From positions 868,001 to 932,000 of the forward strand of contig NZ_JAMZEA010000003.1 of the NCBI RefSeq assembly GCF_024172125.1: a DNA stretch of 64,000 bases. Reading direction: 5' to 3'. Every line of letters starts with the position of its first letter. The first letter of the stretch is position 1. The stretch comes from Actinomadura rupiterrae. Its GTDB lineage: Bacteria; Actinomycetota; Actinomycetes; Streptosporangiales; Streptosporangiaceae. Of this stretch, positions 48,113-56,771 are shown piece by piece. The notes below the pieces were generated by a model that ran no database searches, was not told the origin of the DNA, and saw only the letters and a program-made list of their open reading frames with translations. Position numbers and translations under genes: made by a program.

Positions 48113-49360
48113 ATGCGGTGCCCTGCCTGCGACAGCGACACGACCCCGGCGCTGCCTTACTGCACCCGGTGCGCCGCGCCGCTCAACAGCGGCGCGACAC
48201 CGTCCGCCGACGACGCCACGCGGCGCGAGGACGGCTGGCCGCCGTCGCCTCCGTGGCCCTCCGAGCCGGAGGCCCCAGGCGGCGCGCCCGAGGCTCACGG
48301 TGCAGGCGGGTCGGCGGCCCCCGGTGCGAGTGGCCCGGCGGCTCCTGGTGCGAGTGGTTCGGGAGCTCCTGGTGCGAGTGGGCCGGAGCATGTGCCCGTG
48401 CCCTATCCCGCGGAGCCCTATCCGGCCGAGCCGTATCCGTCCGCGCCTGCGGGCTACGACCCGGCGTATCCGGCGGGGCATGCCGCATCGCCGCCGCCGG
48501 ATTTCGGGCATCCGCCTACTGAGCTCGACGCCGGATACTCGTCCCCGCCGACCGCTTATGACGCGGGGACGCCGTCCGCCGATCCGGGCGCGGCGTACGG
48601 GCCGCCGCCGGAGCCGTGGGGCGGCGCCGAGCAGCAGGGCTGGCAGGCCGCGCCTCCCCCGCCGCCCGCCGGGCCGCCCGGCGAGCACACCATCACGCTG
48701 TCGCCCGAGCCGTGGGCGGCCGAGCCGCAGGTGTGGAGCCCGCCTCCGCCGCAGAAGAAGAAGCCGCCGTACCTGCTGATCGCGACCGGGCTGGTCGTCC
48801 TCGCGGCGGTCGCGCTCGGCATCGTGTTCTGGCCGACCGGGTCCAGCAAGGCGAACCGGGCGGGCGACAACACCCCGACGACGCCGCAGCAGACGCAGTC
48901 CGCGACGACGCAGAGCCAGCCGTCCGACACGCCGTCCACCCAGCCGTCGTCGCCGTCGCCGAGCGGCGACCTGCAGGCGCAGGCGGGCAAGGTGAACGCG
49001 CTGCTGGACCAGATGGCCTCGACGCGCAGCGAGCTGCAGTCCGTCCTGACGGGCGGCTGCGAGACGTCCGGGCTGGAGCAGATCCGCGGCGAGCGCCAGA
49101 CGCAGCTGTCCACCGCGCAGGGTTTGGAGGTCAGCGCGCTCGACAACGGGCAGCAGCTCAAGGACGCGCTGGTCCGCGCGCTGGAGGCGTCCGTGGCGTC
49201 CAACCAGAAGTACATCTCGCTGTCGCCGGGCTGCCCGTCCGATGACGACGTGGCAGACGTGAACCAGCAGGCTACGGATGCCAAGCGCGAGTTCATCGGC
49301 TACTGGAACCAGGTCGCGGGGAAGGCGAACCTCTCCCCGCGCACCGAAGCCGGCATCTAG
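48113..49360 (+). CDS. Zinc-ribbon, Pro/Ala-rich membrane protein (paralogue of the upstream gene)
   Basis: A 415-aa protein with the same plan: zinc ribbon (MRCPACDSDTTPALPYCTRC), disordered Pro/Ala/Gly/Tyr-rich region with GASGPAAPGASG and PYPAEPYPAEPYP repeats, TM (YLLIATGLVVLAAVALGIVF), and an extracytoplasmic domain (QAQAGKVNALLDQMASTRSE, SALDNGQQLKDALVRALEAS) with Cys in TGGCETSG and SPGCPSDD. The domain matches that of the upstream gene (NGEKLRASLHDSLQASLDVD), pointing to duplication. The disordered regions differ completely in composition. Function unknown. Confidence 0.75.
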   Translation: MRCPACDSDTTPALPYCTRCAAPLNSGATPSADDATRREDGWPPSPPWPSEPEAPGGAPEAHGAGGSAAPGASGPAAPGASGSGAPGASGPEHVPVPYPAEPYPAEPYPSAPAGYDPAYPAGHAASPPPDFGHPPTELDAGYSSPPTAYDAGTPSADPGAAYGPPPEPWGGAEQQGWQAAPPPPPAGPPGEHTITLSPEPWAAEPQVWSPPPPQKKKPPYLLIATGLVVLAAVALGIVFWPTGSSKANRAGDNTPTTPQQTQSATTQSQPSDTPSTQPSSPSPSGDLQAQAGKVNALLDQMASTRSELQSVLTGGCETSGLEQIRGERQTQLSTAQGLEVSALDNGQQLKDALVRALEASVASNQKYISLSPGCPSDDDVADVNQQATDAKREFIGYWNQVAGKANLSPRTEAGI

Positions 49361-49398
49361 CCCACCCGGCTTAAGCGGCCGCCCGCCGAACCGGACGT

Positions 49399-49752
49399 CT
49401 AGTTGCCGAGGCCGAGCTGCCCGGCGAGTGCGTGGACGGCTTCGGTCAGCGCGGTCACGCCGGTGACGCGGCGGGTCAGGCGGGCGAGGGCGCCGGACAT
49501 GCGGTCCTCGTCCGGGTCGTCCGACTCCGACTCCTCGCGGACGTCGGCCAGGTCGCGGCGGGCGCGCGCGGCGTCCGGGAGGTCGGCCTCGTGCTCGTCC
49601 AGCAGGTCCTCGACCAGGTCGAGCGCCTCGGCGGTCGCGTCGTCCGCGCCGGACGGGCGGCCGCCCTGGATCTGGGTGGAATTGTCGCCGGTCGAGATCT
49701 GCCCGGTGACCCGGGCCTTCCCGCTGATGTGGACGCCGCGGTCGTCACGCAT
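49399..49752 (-). CDS. Small acidic protein with TGQIS motif (DUF5955-like)
   Basis: A 117-aa protein. The N-terminus VHISGKARVTGQISTGDNST is a short beta-rich motif, followed by an acidic helical part (LVEDLLDEHEADLPDAARAR, then REESESDDPDEDR) and a C-terminal helix (LTEAVHALAGQLGLG). The family name is a tentative match from memory. The same motif ends the protein encoded immediately upstream (GQVSGQISVSGRGSRV), so the two may share an assembly surface. The gap to that gene is 15 bp, so an operon is likely. Confidence 0.7.
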   Translation of the reverse strand: MRDDRGVHISGKARVTGQISTGDNSTQIQGGRPSGADDATAEALDLVEDLLDEHEADLPDAARARRDLADVREESESDDPDEDRMSGALARLTRRVTGVTALTEAVHALAGQLGLGN

Positions 49753-49767
49753 GGCCTATCCCTCCGC

Positions 49768-51708
49768 TTATGGGTTGACGCCCTGGGCCTGCCGGACGCG
49801 CGAGCCGCGTCCGCTGACCGAGATCTGCCCGCTGACCTGGCCGCCGGTCATGATGACGCCCTGGTTGAGGATGGTCGCCATCTGGCCGCGGTAGGCCGAC
49901 ACGTCCACGCCGCACTCCTGGAGGTAGTCCAGCAGCGCCGCGTTGACCCGCTCCTCGATCAGCCGGGTGTACTTGTCCACGTCGGTGAGCTGCAGGAAGT
50001 CGTGGAAGCCCGTGTCGGCGACCAGCTCGCGGACGCTGAGCCGCGCGCCGTAGTCGCGCGCGATCCGGGTGGTCGGGTCGCCGGCGGTGTTCGCCTGCCA
50101 GGCGCCGCGCGCCATCCACCAGAGCATCGCGGCGGCGCGCGGGACGGGCAGCAGCAGCGACGCGAACGCGCCGAGCCAGCCGATCCGGACCGCCTTCCAG
50201 GCCAGGTGCGGGCCGCTCCAGTCCGGCAGCAGGTCCACGACCTGGTACTCCGGCCGGACGGGCGGGAGCACGGTCGCGACGAACTGCGCGTAGAGCATCC
50301 GGCCCTCGACGGCGAGGTACACGAAGGTGCTGAGGTTGATGTCGCGGTCGGCGCCGGGCGCGAGGGCGCGCCCGCGGCGGCTCATGACGGGCTGGCAGCG
50401 GGCGCCGACGGTGATCCGCTGGTAGCAGCGGACGGTGGCCTGCGGGTGGTGCACGATCGCGTCCACCGCGTCCTTGTCCGCGACCGTGAACGGCACCCGC
50501 GCGGCCGCGTCGATCAGTGGGTGGCCCTTGAGCAGCGTCGGGTCGGTCTCGGAGACCGGGCGCGGGCGCTGCTCGCAGAAGCCGGGCGCGACGACGTGCC
50601 AGCCGATGTTCAGTCCGGAGACGCGCTCGCGCTCGGGCAGCGGCGCGCTCGGCCCCCCGCCCGCGAGAGCGCCCGGCCCTGCGCCCATGAAAGCGACGAT
50701 GCCATCGCCCGCGGTCGGCATCGCCTGTGCCGCGGTCGCGCCGGGAGGCGAGGGCCACGGTTCGCGCATCGCGAGGACGCTGCGCTTGATCCGGTCGTGC
50801 ATCACGGTCGGGTCGGGCCGGACGGACGCGTGCTGCGACAGCGGATCGGGCCGCTCCTCGTCGTCCAGGAGCGTCCCGCCGGGCCGGTCGAGTTCGAGGA
50901 CGACCGACCAGGAGTGCGACAGCTTGGACGCGATCTCCCCCGCGCCGAGGAACGGGTTGTCGCCGGAGTAGAGCGTGATGTTGCCGAACTGCGCGGCGCC
51001 GATCCGTTCGAGCAGCGCGCGCACCCGCTCGCTGCCGACGTTCGGGCCCGGGCCGGTCGCGCCCGGCCCGAGGTGGCGCGCGAGGGTCGCGAGCACCGCG
51101 ATGAGGTGCCCGAAGTAGACGCCGAAGAAGTACAGCGTCACCAGGATCATCATCGGGCCGGTGGATTCCAGCGCCAGCGAGAACACCCGCTGCATGACGC
51201 CGTTCTGCCCGCCGTTCTGCGTCCCGATCACGTGCCCGAGGGCGGACAGCAGGACGACGAAGAGCCAGAACAGCACCATCGCGCCGACGAACAGCCCGAT
51301 CAGCGCCCATGCGACGAAGAACCGCAGCCGCCAGCTCAGCGCGCCCCACGGGACGCGGGTCGCGATCGCCGGGGCGAGCAGCACCGCCGCGTACAGCGGG
51401 ACGAGCACGGGCGATACCACCAGCAGCGCCACCCATCCCGCGATCAGCAGCAGGTCGCGGAAGAGCCGCAGGCGCCGGGCGCGCAGCGCGTGCCGGATCA
51501 CCGGTTCGAGGTCGTAGCCGAACGACGGCACGACGGCGCGGTGCGGGTCGTGCAGGTGCTCGTCGATGACGGCCGCGCACACCGCCCGGTTCAGGTACAC
51601 GGCGGCGCACAGGTAGCGCGTGGTGTTCTGGAGCGTCCGCGCGCCGCCGCCGGGCTCGCGGCGGACGTGCTTGAACGCCGGTGCTTCGCCTTCGACCGCG
51701 GTGACCAT
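49768..51708 (-). CDS. Large polytopic membrane protein of unknown function
   Basis: A 646-aa protein from ATG 51708 (GGGAGG upstream); the much longer frame is a shadow of the HerA-like gene. Hydrophobic pairs lie at about residues 75-115 (LFRDLLLIAGWVALLVVSPV, LVPLYAAVLLAPAIATRVP), 125-160 and 175-205. A large cytoplasmic part contains SGDNPFLGAGEIASKLSHSW, HPQATVRCYQRITVGARC and NLSTFVYLAVEGRMLYAQFV, then another hydrophobic pair, RDYGARLSVRELVADTGFHD, and a C-terminal IMTGGQVSGQISVSG. No family is recognised with confidence. It sits between an ATPase and a small TGQIS protein in one direction. Confidence 0.8.
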   Translation of the reverse strand: MVTAVEGEAPAFKHVRREPGGGARTLQNTTRYLCAAVYLNRAVCAAVIDEHLHDPHRAVVPSFGYDLEPVIRHALRARRLRLFRDLLLIAGWVALLVVSPVLVPLYAAVLLAPAIATRVPWGALSWRLRFFVAWALIGLFVGAMVLFWLFVVLLSALGHVIGTQNGGQNGVMQRVFSLALESTGPMMILVTLYFFGVYFGHLIAVLATLARHLGPGATGPGPNVGSERVRALLERIGAAQFGNITLYSGDNPFLGAGEIASKLSHSWSVVLELDRPGGTLLDDEERPDPLSQHASVRPDPTVMHDRIKRSVLAMREPWPSPPGATAAQAMPTAGDGIVAFMGAGPGALAGGGPSAPLPERERVSGLNIGWHVVAPGFCEQRPRPVSETDPTLLKGHPLIDAAARVPFTVADKDAVDAIVHHPQATVRCYQRITVGARCQPVMSRRGRALAPGADRDINLSTFVYLAVEGRMLYAQFVATVLPPVRPEYQVVDLLPDWSGPHLAWKAVRIGWLGAFASLLLPVPRAAAMLWWMARGAWQANTAGDPTTRIARDYGARLSVRELVADTGFHDFLQLTDVDKYTRLIEERVNAALLDYLQECGVDVSAYRGQMATILNQGVIMTGGQVSGQISVSGRGSRVRQAQGVNP

Positions 51709-51863
51709 CCGACCTCCCTGCGGGGCGCAGAGCAGAAAAGTAACCGGCCGGGCCGTGCGCCGGGAGGCTTGCTGCGAAATCGTGACGAAGCAGCCACACC
51801 TGGCCACGTGATCGTCGGGCCGGGACGGCGCCGGGGCGCAGCCGGAGCCTTCGCGCGGCAGCG

Positions 51864-54800
51864 TCAGCCGGTGAGGAAGGGCAGCCCGGCGGACGGGTCC
51901 TCGAACGGGACGACGAAGCGGTCCGGCCAGCTCAGGACGGGTTCCAGCCACGGTTCGACCTGCATCGCGGCGGCGATGTGCCCGATCTGCTCGTGCTCCT
52001 CCATGCCGATCGCGACGAGCGCGAGGTCGGCGTAGAAGGCGGCGTGGTCGTCTTCGCCGGCGAGCGCGAGCAACGCCAGCGGACGGTTGGACGCCAGCTC
52101 CATCGACAGCGGATGGCGGCGCAGGCCGCGCAGCCGGTGGCCGAGGCGGGCGTCCGGGACGTCCCGGAGGCCGGGCAGGCGGTAGTCGAGCGGCGGCGCG
52201 AGCGCGTGCTTGTCGGGGGCGCCCGCGCCGTACGGGAACAGCCGGTCCAGCTCGTGCAGCCAGCGCAGCTGCGGGATGACCCATTGCGCGCCGGGCCGCG
52301 CCCCCACCTGGTCGCTCGCGCCGGACAGCAGCGCCGTCGCGACCGTGGCGACGGCCGCGGTCAGGTCGGCGGGCGGGAACGCCGTGCGGAGGGCACGGGC
52401 GCGGCGGGTCACGGCGCGGTCCACGACGGTCGCGAGCGTGCATTCGCGCAGCCTCGGCGCCAGGCGCGACCAGGCGCGGCCCAGCTCGGCCGGGACGGCG
52501 GGCAGCGGGCGGTCCACGACGTGCGCGAGGACGAGCGTCTCGCCCCACAGCCGCAGCCACGTCCACTCCGCGTGCCCGGCGAGCAGGTCGGCCTCGCGCA
52601 GCTCGTACAGGGTGCAGGCGCGTCCGGCGCGGCACTCGCAGCCGCACGCGGCCGAGCGCCGCCCGTCCACCGGCGGCGGCGGGCCGGGACGCGCCTCCTC
52701 GCGGCCCTCGCCGAGCGGGACGCGCACCCGCAGCGGGCGGTCCATGCCGTCCGCGAAGACCGCCGCGACGCCCGGGCGCAGCGACACCACCTCGCGGGAC
52801 TGGTCGGCGTCCAGGTTCATCGCCGCGCCGACCACGTGCCGGTCGTCGAACGCGGGCAGCCGGTGCACGACCTTCAGCGCGGTGTTCTTGATGACGTCCG
52901 GGACGAGCTTGGTCGGGATCTGCTCGGCGACCACGATCCCCTCGCCGTACGCGCGGATCTCCGCGAGCAGCCCGGCGAACAGCTCGACCGCGTGCGACGA
53001 CGTCCGCTCCGGGCCGCGGTTGCGCAGCAGCCGGTGCGCCTCCTCGATCACGATCACGTGCCGCAGGCCCTGCGCCGGGCCGTGCTCGCGGGCGCGCATC
53101 CGCAGGTGCTCGACGACCCGGATGATCAGCGTGCCCATGAGGAACGCCTTGTCCTCGTCGTTCGCGACGTCCTCGATGGCGAGGACGATGTTGTCGCGCA
53201 GCAGGCCGCCGATGTCGGCCGGGTGGCCGCCCTCGAAGAACCGCCCGGCCGAGCCGATCCGCAGCGAGCGCAGCCGGACGTCCACAAAGCCCTGCACGTC
53301 GGCCATCAGCTCGCGGCCGTACCCGACGTCCTGGATCACCTGGAGCGCCGCGTTCTGCAGCTGCTCCAGCGTCGGGACGGTCGGCTCGATCAGCGATCCG
53401 GGCACGCCGCCGCCGGTCACCACGTCCCAGCCGCACGCCTCGTACACGCGCTGGAGCGCCTGCGCCATGATCTGCGGGAACGGCTCCTCGGCGTCGAACG
53501 CGGCCTGGAACAGCGCGCGGACCATGTCGATGTGCGCCTGCACCGGGTAGCCGGGCTCGGGCGCGAGCGGGTTCACCGACAGCGGCACCGCGCCCGGGTC
53601 GGACGGGTTGACCACGGTGACCTTCGCGCCGAGGTCGGCGATCCGGCCCGCCATCGCCGCGTACTCGGACTTGGCGGGCTCGATCGCCAGCCACGGGATG
53701 CCCGCGCGGGTCAGCTGCTCCAGCAGGTGCCGGACGGTCTGGGACTTGCCGCCGCCGGTCGCGCCGGTGACGAACACGTGCCGGTTGACGGTCGAGCGCG
53801 GCACCGCGAACCGCCCGACGACGCGGTCCTGGCCGTCCAGGATGTCGCCGAGGCTGATCGCGTCCTTTTCGGTCCCGTCCTCGCCGGTTTCGGACGTCAC
53901 GTCGAAGTAGCCCGCGTCGAGCACGCGCAGGCCGGGGACCTCGCGGCGCGGCAGCCCGGCGAGGGCGGCGAGCGCGCCCGCCGTGGCGGTGAACCCGAAC
54001 CGCTGCTCGGCGTCCGGCATGAGCGCGGCGCCGACGCGCTCGGGCGCCGCGTCCGGGGCGAGCATCTCGGCGAAACCGCCGCTGCCGTGGCCCGAACGCA
54101 GCCGGTAGGGATGGTGGCCAATCTCCAGCGACCCGACCAGGACGGGCGCGATCTGCGCCAGCTCCGCCTCGGACGCCGCGCCCGCGAGCACCCGGATCCG
54201 CCACAGTCCGGCCTCGCGGAACGCGTCCAGCTCGGCGACGCGGCGGTCGGCGCGGGCCACGGCGAGCCGCGCCTGCTCGTCCTCGCCGCGCCGCAGCATC
54301 CGCAGCTCGTGGTGCAGCTCGCGCATCTCGGCGTCGAGCTGGCGGTCGTCGCACGGATCGGCGACGACGAACCAGCCGAAGGGCCGCTCCATCAGCGTGA
54401 CCAGCGTCGACTCGAACAATCCGGCGCCGGTTCCGGCGCTTGCCGCCGGCTGGCCGGGCGGGGCGAGGCGTCCGGGGCAGCGCGTCCAGACCATGCGCTC
54501 GGCCCGCTCCATCCACTCCTCGCCGACCTGGACGCCGCGCGCGCCGCTCGGGAACAGCAACCCGCTCCCCGGTCCGACCGGGCCCGCGTTCGTGACCAGT
54601 TCGAGCGGCGCTCCCCCGCCACGCGACAGCCACCCGACGACGAACGGCCGTCCGAGCCGCGCCGCCGACAGCGCCGCCGGGAGGACGCTCACGAAGTCCC
54701 CTTCAGCGGACGCGCCACGCTCGGGCGCCGGAATCGCCTGAATCCGGTACCAAGGCCCTGGCAAGGCCGCCTTCGGCGACGACGGCTCCTGGTAGCGGGC

Positions 54801-54947
54801 CTGCTGGCGCGGCGGCTCGTGGGGCGCCTGGCGCTGCTGCGGCTGCGGCGGTTGGCGCGGCGGGCCTGGGTATTGGACGTTCGTCCACTCGTCCGGCGAG
54901 GGCCCGGACGAGAAGCTCGGCGGCGGCGTACCCGGGGGGAAGGTCAC
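51864..54947 (-). CDS. HerA/FtsK-type ATP-binding protein (DUF87)
   Basis: A 1027-aa protein. A Pro/Gln-rich N-terminus (residues 1-60) precedes a unique region. The HAS-barrel/HerA-type ATPase has Walker A VTGATGGGKSQT near 450, then IEPAKSEYAAMAGRI, and Walker B HVIVIEEAHRLL with the arginine-rich tail expected of hexameric RecA-like motors. A CGCECRAGRACTLYELREAD segment may bind metal. GTG 54947 was chosen 10 bp after the upstream MFS stop. HerA ATPases pump DNA and work with NurA, SIR2 or membrane partners; none of the usual nucleases is nearby, so its partner here is probably the adjacent membrane protein (inference). Confidence 0.85.
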   Translation of the reverse strand: MTFPPGTPPPSFSSGPSPDEWTNVQYPGPPRQPPQPQQRQAPHEPPRQQARYQEPSSPKAALPGPWYRIQAIPAPERGASAEGDFVSVLPAALSAARLGRPFVVGWLSRGGGAPLELVTNAGPVGPGSGLLFPSGARGVQVGEEWMERAERMVWTRCPGRLAPPGQPAASAGTGAGLFESTLVTLMERPFGWFVVADPCDDRQLDAEMRELHHELRMLRRGEDEQARLAVARADRRVAELDAFREAGLWRIRVLAGAASEAELAQIAPVLVGSLEIGHHPYRLRSGHGSGGFAEMLAPDAAPERVGAALMPDAEQRFGFTATAGALAALAGLPRREVPGLRVLDAGYFDVTSETGEDGTEKDAISLGDILDGQDRVVGRFAVPRSTVNRHVFVTGATGGGKSQTVRHLLEQLTRAGIPWLAIEPAKSEYAAMAGRIADLGAKVTVVNPSDPGAVPLSVNPLAPEPGYPVQAHIDMVRALFQAAFDAEEPFPQIMAQALQRVYEACGWDVVTGGGVPGSLIEPTVPTLEQLQNAALQVIQDVGYGRELMADVQGFVDVRLRSLRIGSAGRFFEGGHPADIGGLLRDNIVLAIEDVANDEDKAFLMGTLIIRVVEHLRMRAREHGPAQGLRHVIVIEEAHRLLRNRGPERTSSHAVELFAGLLAEIRAYGEGIVVAEQIPTKLVPDVIKNTALKVVHRLPAFDDRHVVGAAMNLDADQSREVVSLRPGVAAVFADGMDRPLRVRVPLGEGREEARPGPPPPVDGRRSAACGCECRAGRACTLYELREADLLAGHAEWTWLRLWGETLVLAHVVDRPLPAVPAELGRAWSRLAPRLRECTLATVVDRAVTRRARALRTAFPPADLTAAVATVATALLSGASDQVGARPGAQWVIPQLRWLHELDRLFPYGAGAPDKHALAPPLDYRLPGLRDVPDARLGHRLRGLRRHPLSMELASNRPLALLALAGEDDHAAFYADLALVAIGMEEHEQIGHIAAAMQVEPWLEPVLSWPDRFVVPFEDPSAGLPFLTG

Positions 54948-54957
54948 CCGTGCATGC

Positions 54958-56223
54958 TTACTCCCCGTTCGGCGCGACCGCCACCGCGTCGGGACTGCTG
55001 TGATGCAGGGGACGGGTGGCGCGCCGCCCGCGCTTCTCGGCGACCGCCGTGACGCCGAGGGCGACGGCGGTGACCGCGGCGAGCAGCGTCCAAACCGGCG
55101 AGAAACCGTGCGCAAGGTCCCTGAACAGGCCGATCGCGGGCGGGACCACGACGATGAACACCTGGTTGGCGGCCATCGCGAGGCCGAGCGCGAACCCCGT
55201 CCGGTCCGGCGGCGCGGACTCGGCGACATACGCGACCCACGGCCCGTACCACCCGAAACCGAAGAAACCGAGCCAGCCGAAAATCAGGCAGGCGGCGACC
55301 GGATCCCGCCCGAGCGGCGTCGTCAGCACGGCCGTCCCGGCGACCACGGCCGCCATGCAGACCATGACGGTGACATACCGTCCCGCCCTCGTCCGGTCGC
55401 TGGCGGCGGCGAGCCCGACGCGTCCGGCCGCACCGGCGAACTGCGCGCCGACCAGCGCGAGCGCCGCCGCCCCGGCGCTGAACGACGCACGCTCGTGCAG
55501 GTGCAGGACGATCAGCAGGTCCAGCGACACCTGCACCGAGATCAGCGCCGTCCCGGACAGGACGATCTTCAGCATGACCGGCTCGCGCATCATCGCGACC
55601 CGATCCCTGAGCTTGATCGCCTGCCTCGGCGCGGCGTTGCCCTCGGGCGGCTGCCGGTAGAGCCCCATGAACACCGCCGCTCCGACCAGCGCGACAATGC
55701 CGCCCGTCACGAGAGTCGCGCTCAGCCCGTACCGCGCGCCGATCCAAGGCAGCGACGCCGCCGCGATCGCCCCGCCGAGCGGCAACCCCGCCTGCCGGAT
55801 CCCCATCGCGAACCCTCGCTGGGACGGCTCGAACCACGCCGCGACCGACTTGCTCCCGCCCGGCTGAGCCGTGCTGTACCCGGCCCCCACCACCAGCAGC
55901 ACGACCAGCAACGGCACGTACCCCTGAACCCCGCTGCCGGCCAGCAGCGCGCCGCCGATCAGCAGCCCGCCGATCCCGACCACCCACCGCTCGTTATGCC
56001 GGTCGAGCAGCTCCCCGGCAACGAGCAACCCGATCAGCGGGACGATCTGCGCCGCCGACAGCAGCAACCCGAGCTGCGCGGTCGTCAGATCCAGATCGTC
56101 CTTGAGCTGGACGCCCATCGCCTCGACGCCCGCCGTGAAGAAGCACGACGCCGCCTGCGTGAACGTCGCGATCCCGAGAACGGCCCACCGGTACCCCGCC
56201 CGCGCACCAACCCGTTGTGACAT
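54958..56223 (-). CDS. MFS transporter
   Basis: A 421-aa 12-TM major facilitator. TM1 is WAVLGIATFTQAASCFFTAG; motif A-like GELLDRHNERWVVGIGGLL follows TM2; the N- and C-terminal six-helix bundles are separated by PRQAIKLRDRVAMMREPVML. It resembles the cyanate/NNP-like MFS of the CynX-MFS_1 type in general only. It is divergent from a CGNR regulator gene across 26 bp with shared direct repeats, and 10 bp upstream of the HerA-like gene in the same direction. Confidence 0.88.
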   Translation of the reverse strand: MSQRVGARAGYRWAVLGIATFTQAASCFFTAGVEAMGVQLKDDLDLTTAQLGLLLSAAQIVPLIGLLVAGELLDRHNERWVVGIGGLLIGGALLAGSGVQGYVPLLVVLLVVGAGYSTAQPGGSKSVAAWFEPSQRGFAMGIRQAGLPLGGAIAAASLPWIGARYGLSATLVTGGIVALVGAAVFMGLYRQPPEGNAAPRQAIKLRDRVAMMREPVMLKIVLSGTALISVQVSLDLLIVLHLHERASFSAGAAALALVGAQFAGAAGRVGLAAASDRTRAGRYVTVMVCMAAVVAGTAVLTTPLGRDPVAACLIFGWLGFFGFGWYGPWVAYVAESAPPDRTGFALGLAMAANQVFIVVVPPAIGLFRDLAHGFSPVWTLLAAVTAVALGVTAVAEKRGRRATRPLHHSSPDAVAVAPNGE

Positions 56224-56249
56224 GCACCTCAGGCTGATGTAATGACCTT

Positions 56250-56771
56250 GTGCACCTCAACCCTTACGGCGCCGACGCGGTGAACCTGGCCGCCGACCTC
56301 GCCAACCGGCGGCCGTCATCCGCCGAGGAACTGGCCGACCGGTGCCGCACCGCCGGGCTCGTCGTAGAGGCCCCGGTCACGTCGTCCGACCTGCCTCCGG
56401 TGCTTGCCGCCCTGGACGCCTGGGAGAAGGCCGTCGATGCGTCCGACGAGCGCGAGCGCGCCGCCCTCGTCAACCGCTGCCTCGCCGACGCCGCCGCCTA
56501 CCCGCGCCTGACCGACCACGCGCACTCCGGCTGGCACCTGCACTACCGCGACGACACCCAGCCGCTCGGCCGCGTCCTGCCCGCCCTGATCTTCGTCGGC
56601 ACCGCCCTGCACCTGTCCGGGCGCGGCATGCACCGCCTCCGCCGCTGCGCGGTCTCCGACTGCTCGGCGATCTTCGCCGACACGTCCCGGACGGGCCGCC
56701 AGCGCTACTGCTCGCATCCCTGCGCCAACCGGGACGCCGTCCGCCGCCACCGCGCGAAGGCCGCGCGCTAG
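56250..56771 (+). CDS. CGNR zinc finger / ABATE domain protein
   Basis: A 173-aa likely transcriptional regulator. The N-terminal ABATE (ligand-binding) domain starts HLNPYGADAVNLAADLANRR. The C-terminal CGNR zinc finger reads RRCAVSDCSAIFADTSRTGR and RYCSHPCANRDAVRRHRAKA with four Cys. GTG 56250 is the only reasonable start. TGCACCTCA occurs at 56223-56231 and 56251-56259, one at each divergent start, perhaps its binding sites. The likely target is the divergent MFS gene. Confidence 0.88.
   Translation: MHLNPYGADAVNLAADLANRRPSSAEELADRCRTAGLVVEAPVTSSDLPPVLAALDAWEKAVDASDERERAALVNRCLADAAAYPRLTDHAHSGWHLHYRDDTQPLGRVLPALIFVGTALHLSGRGMHRLRRCAVSDCSAIFADTSRTGRQRYCSHPCANRDAVRRHRAKAAR

Noticed and set aside
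47725..48522. Plus-strand frame before the second zinc-ribbon gene
   Set aside because: Arg/Ala-rich composition and overlap with the true gene in another frame; the region is better explained as repeats.
49768..54633. A 1621-codon minus-strand frame joining the membrane protein and the HerA region
   Set aside because: Its upper part is a GC-rich shadow in the wrong frame of the HerA-like gene. The real membrane-protein gene starts at 51708 with a good ribosome binding site.
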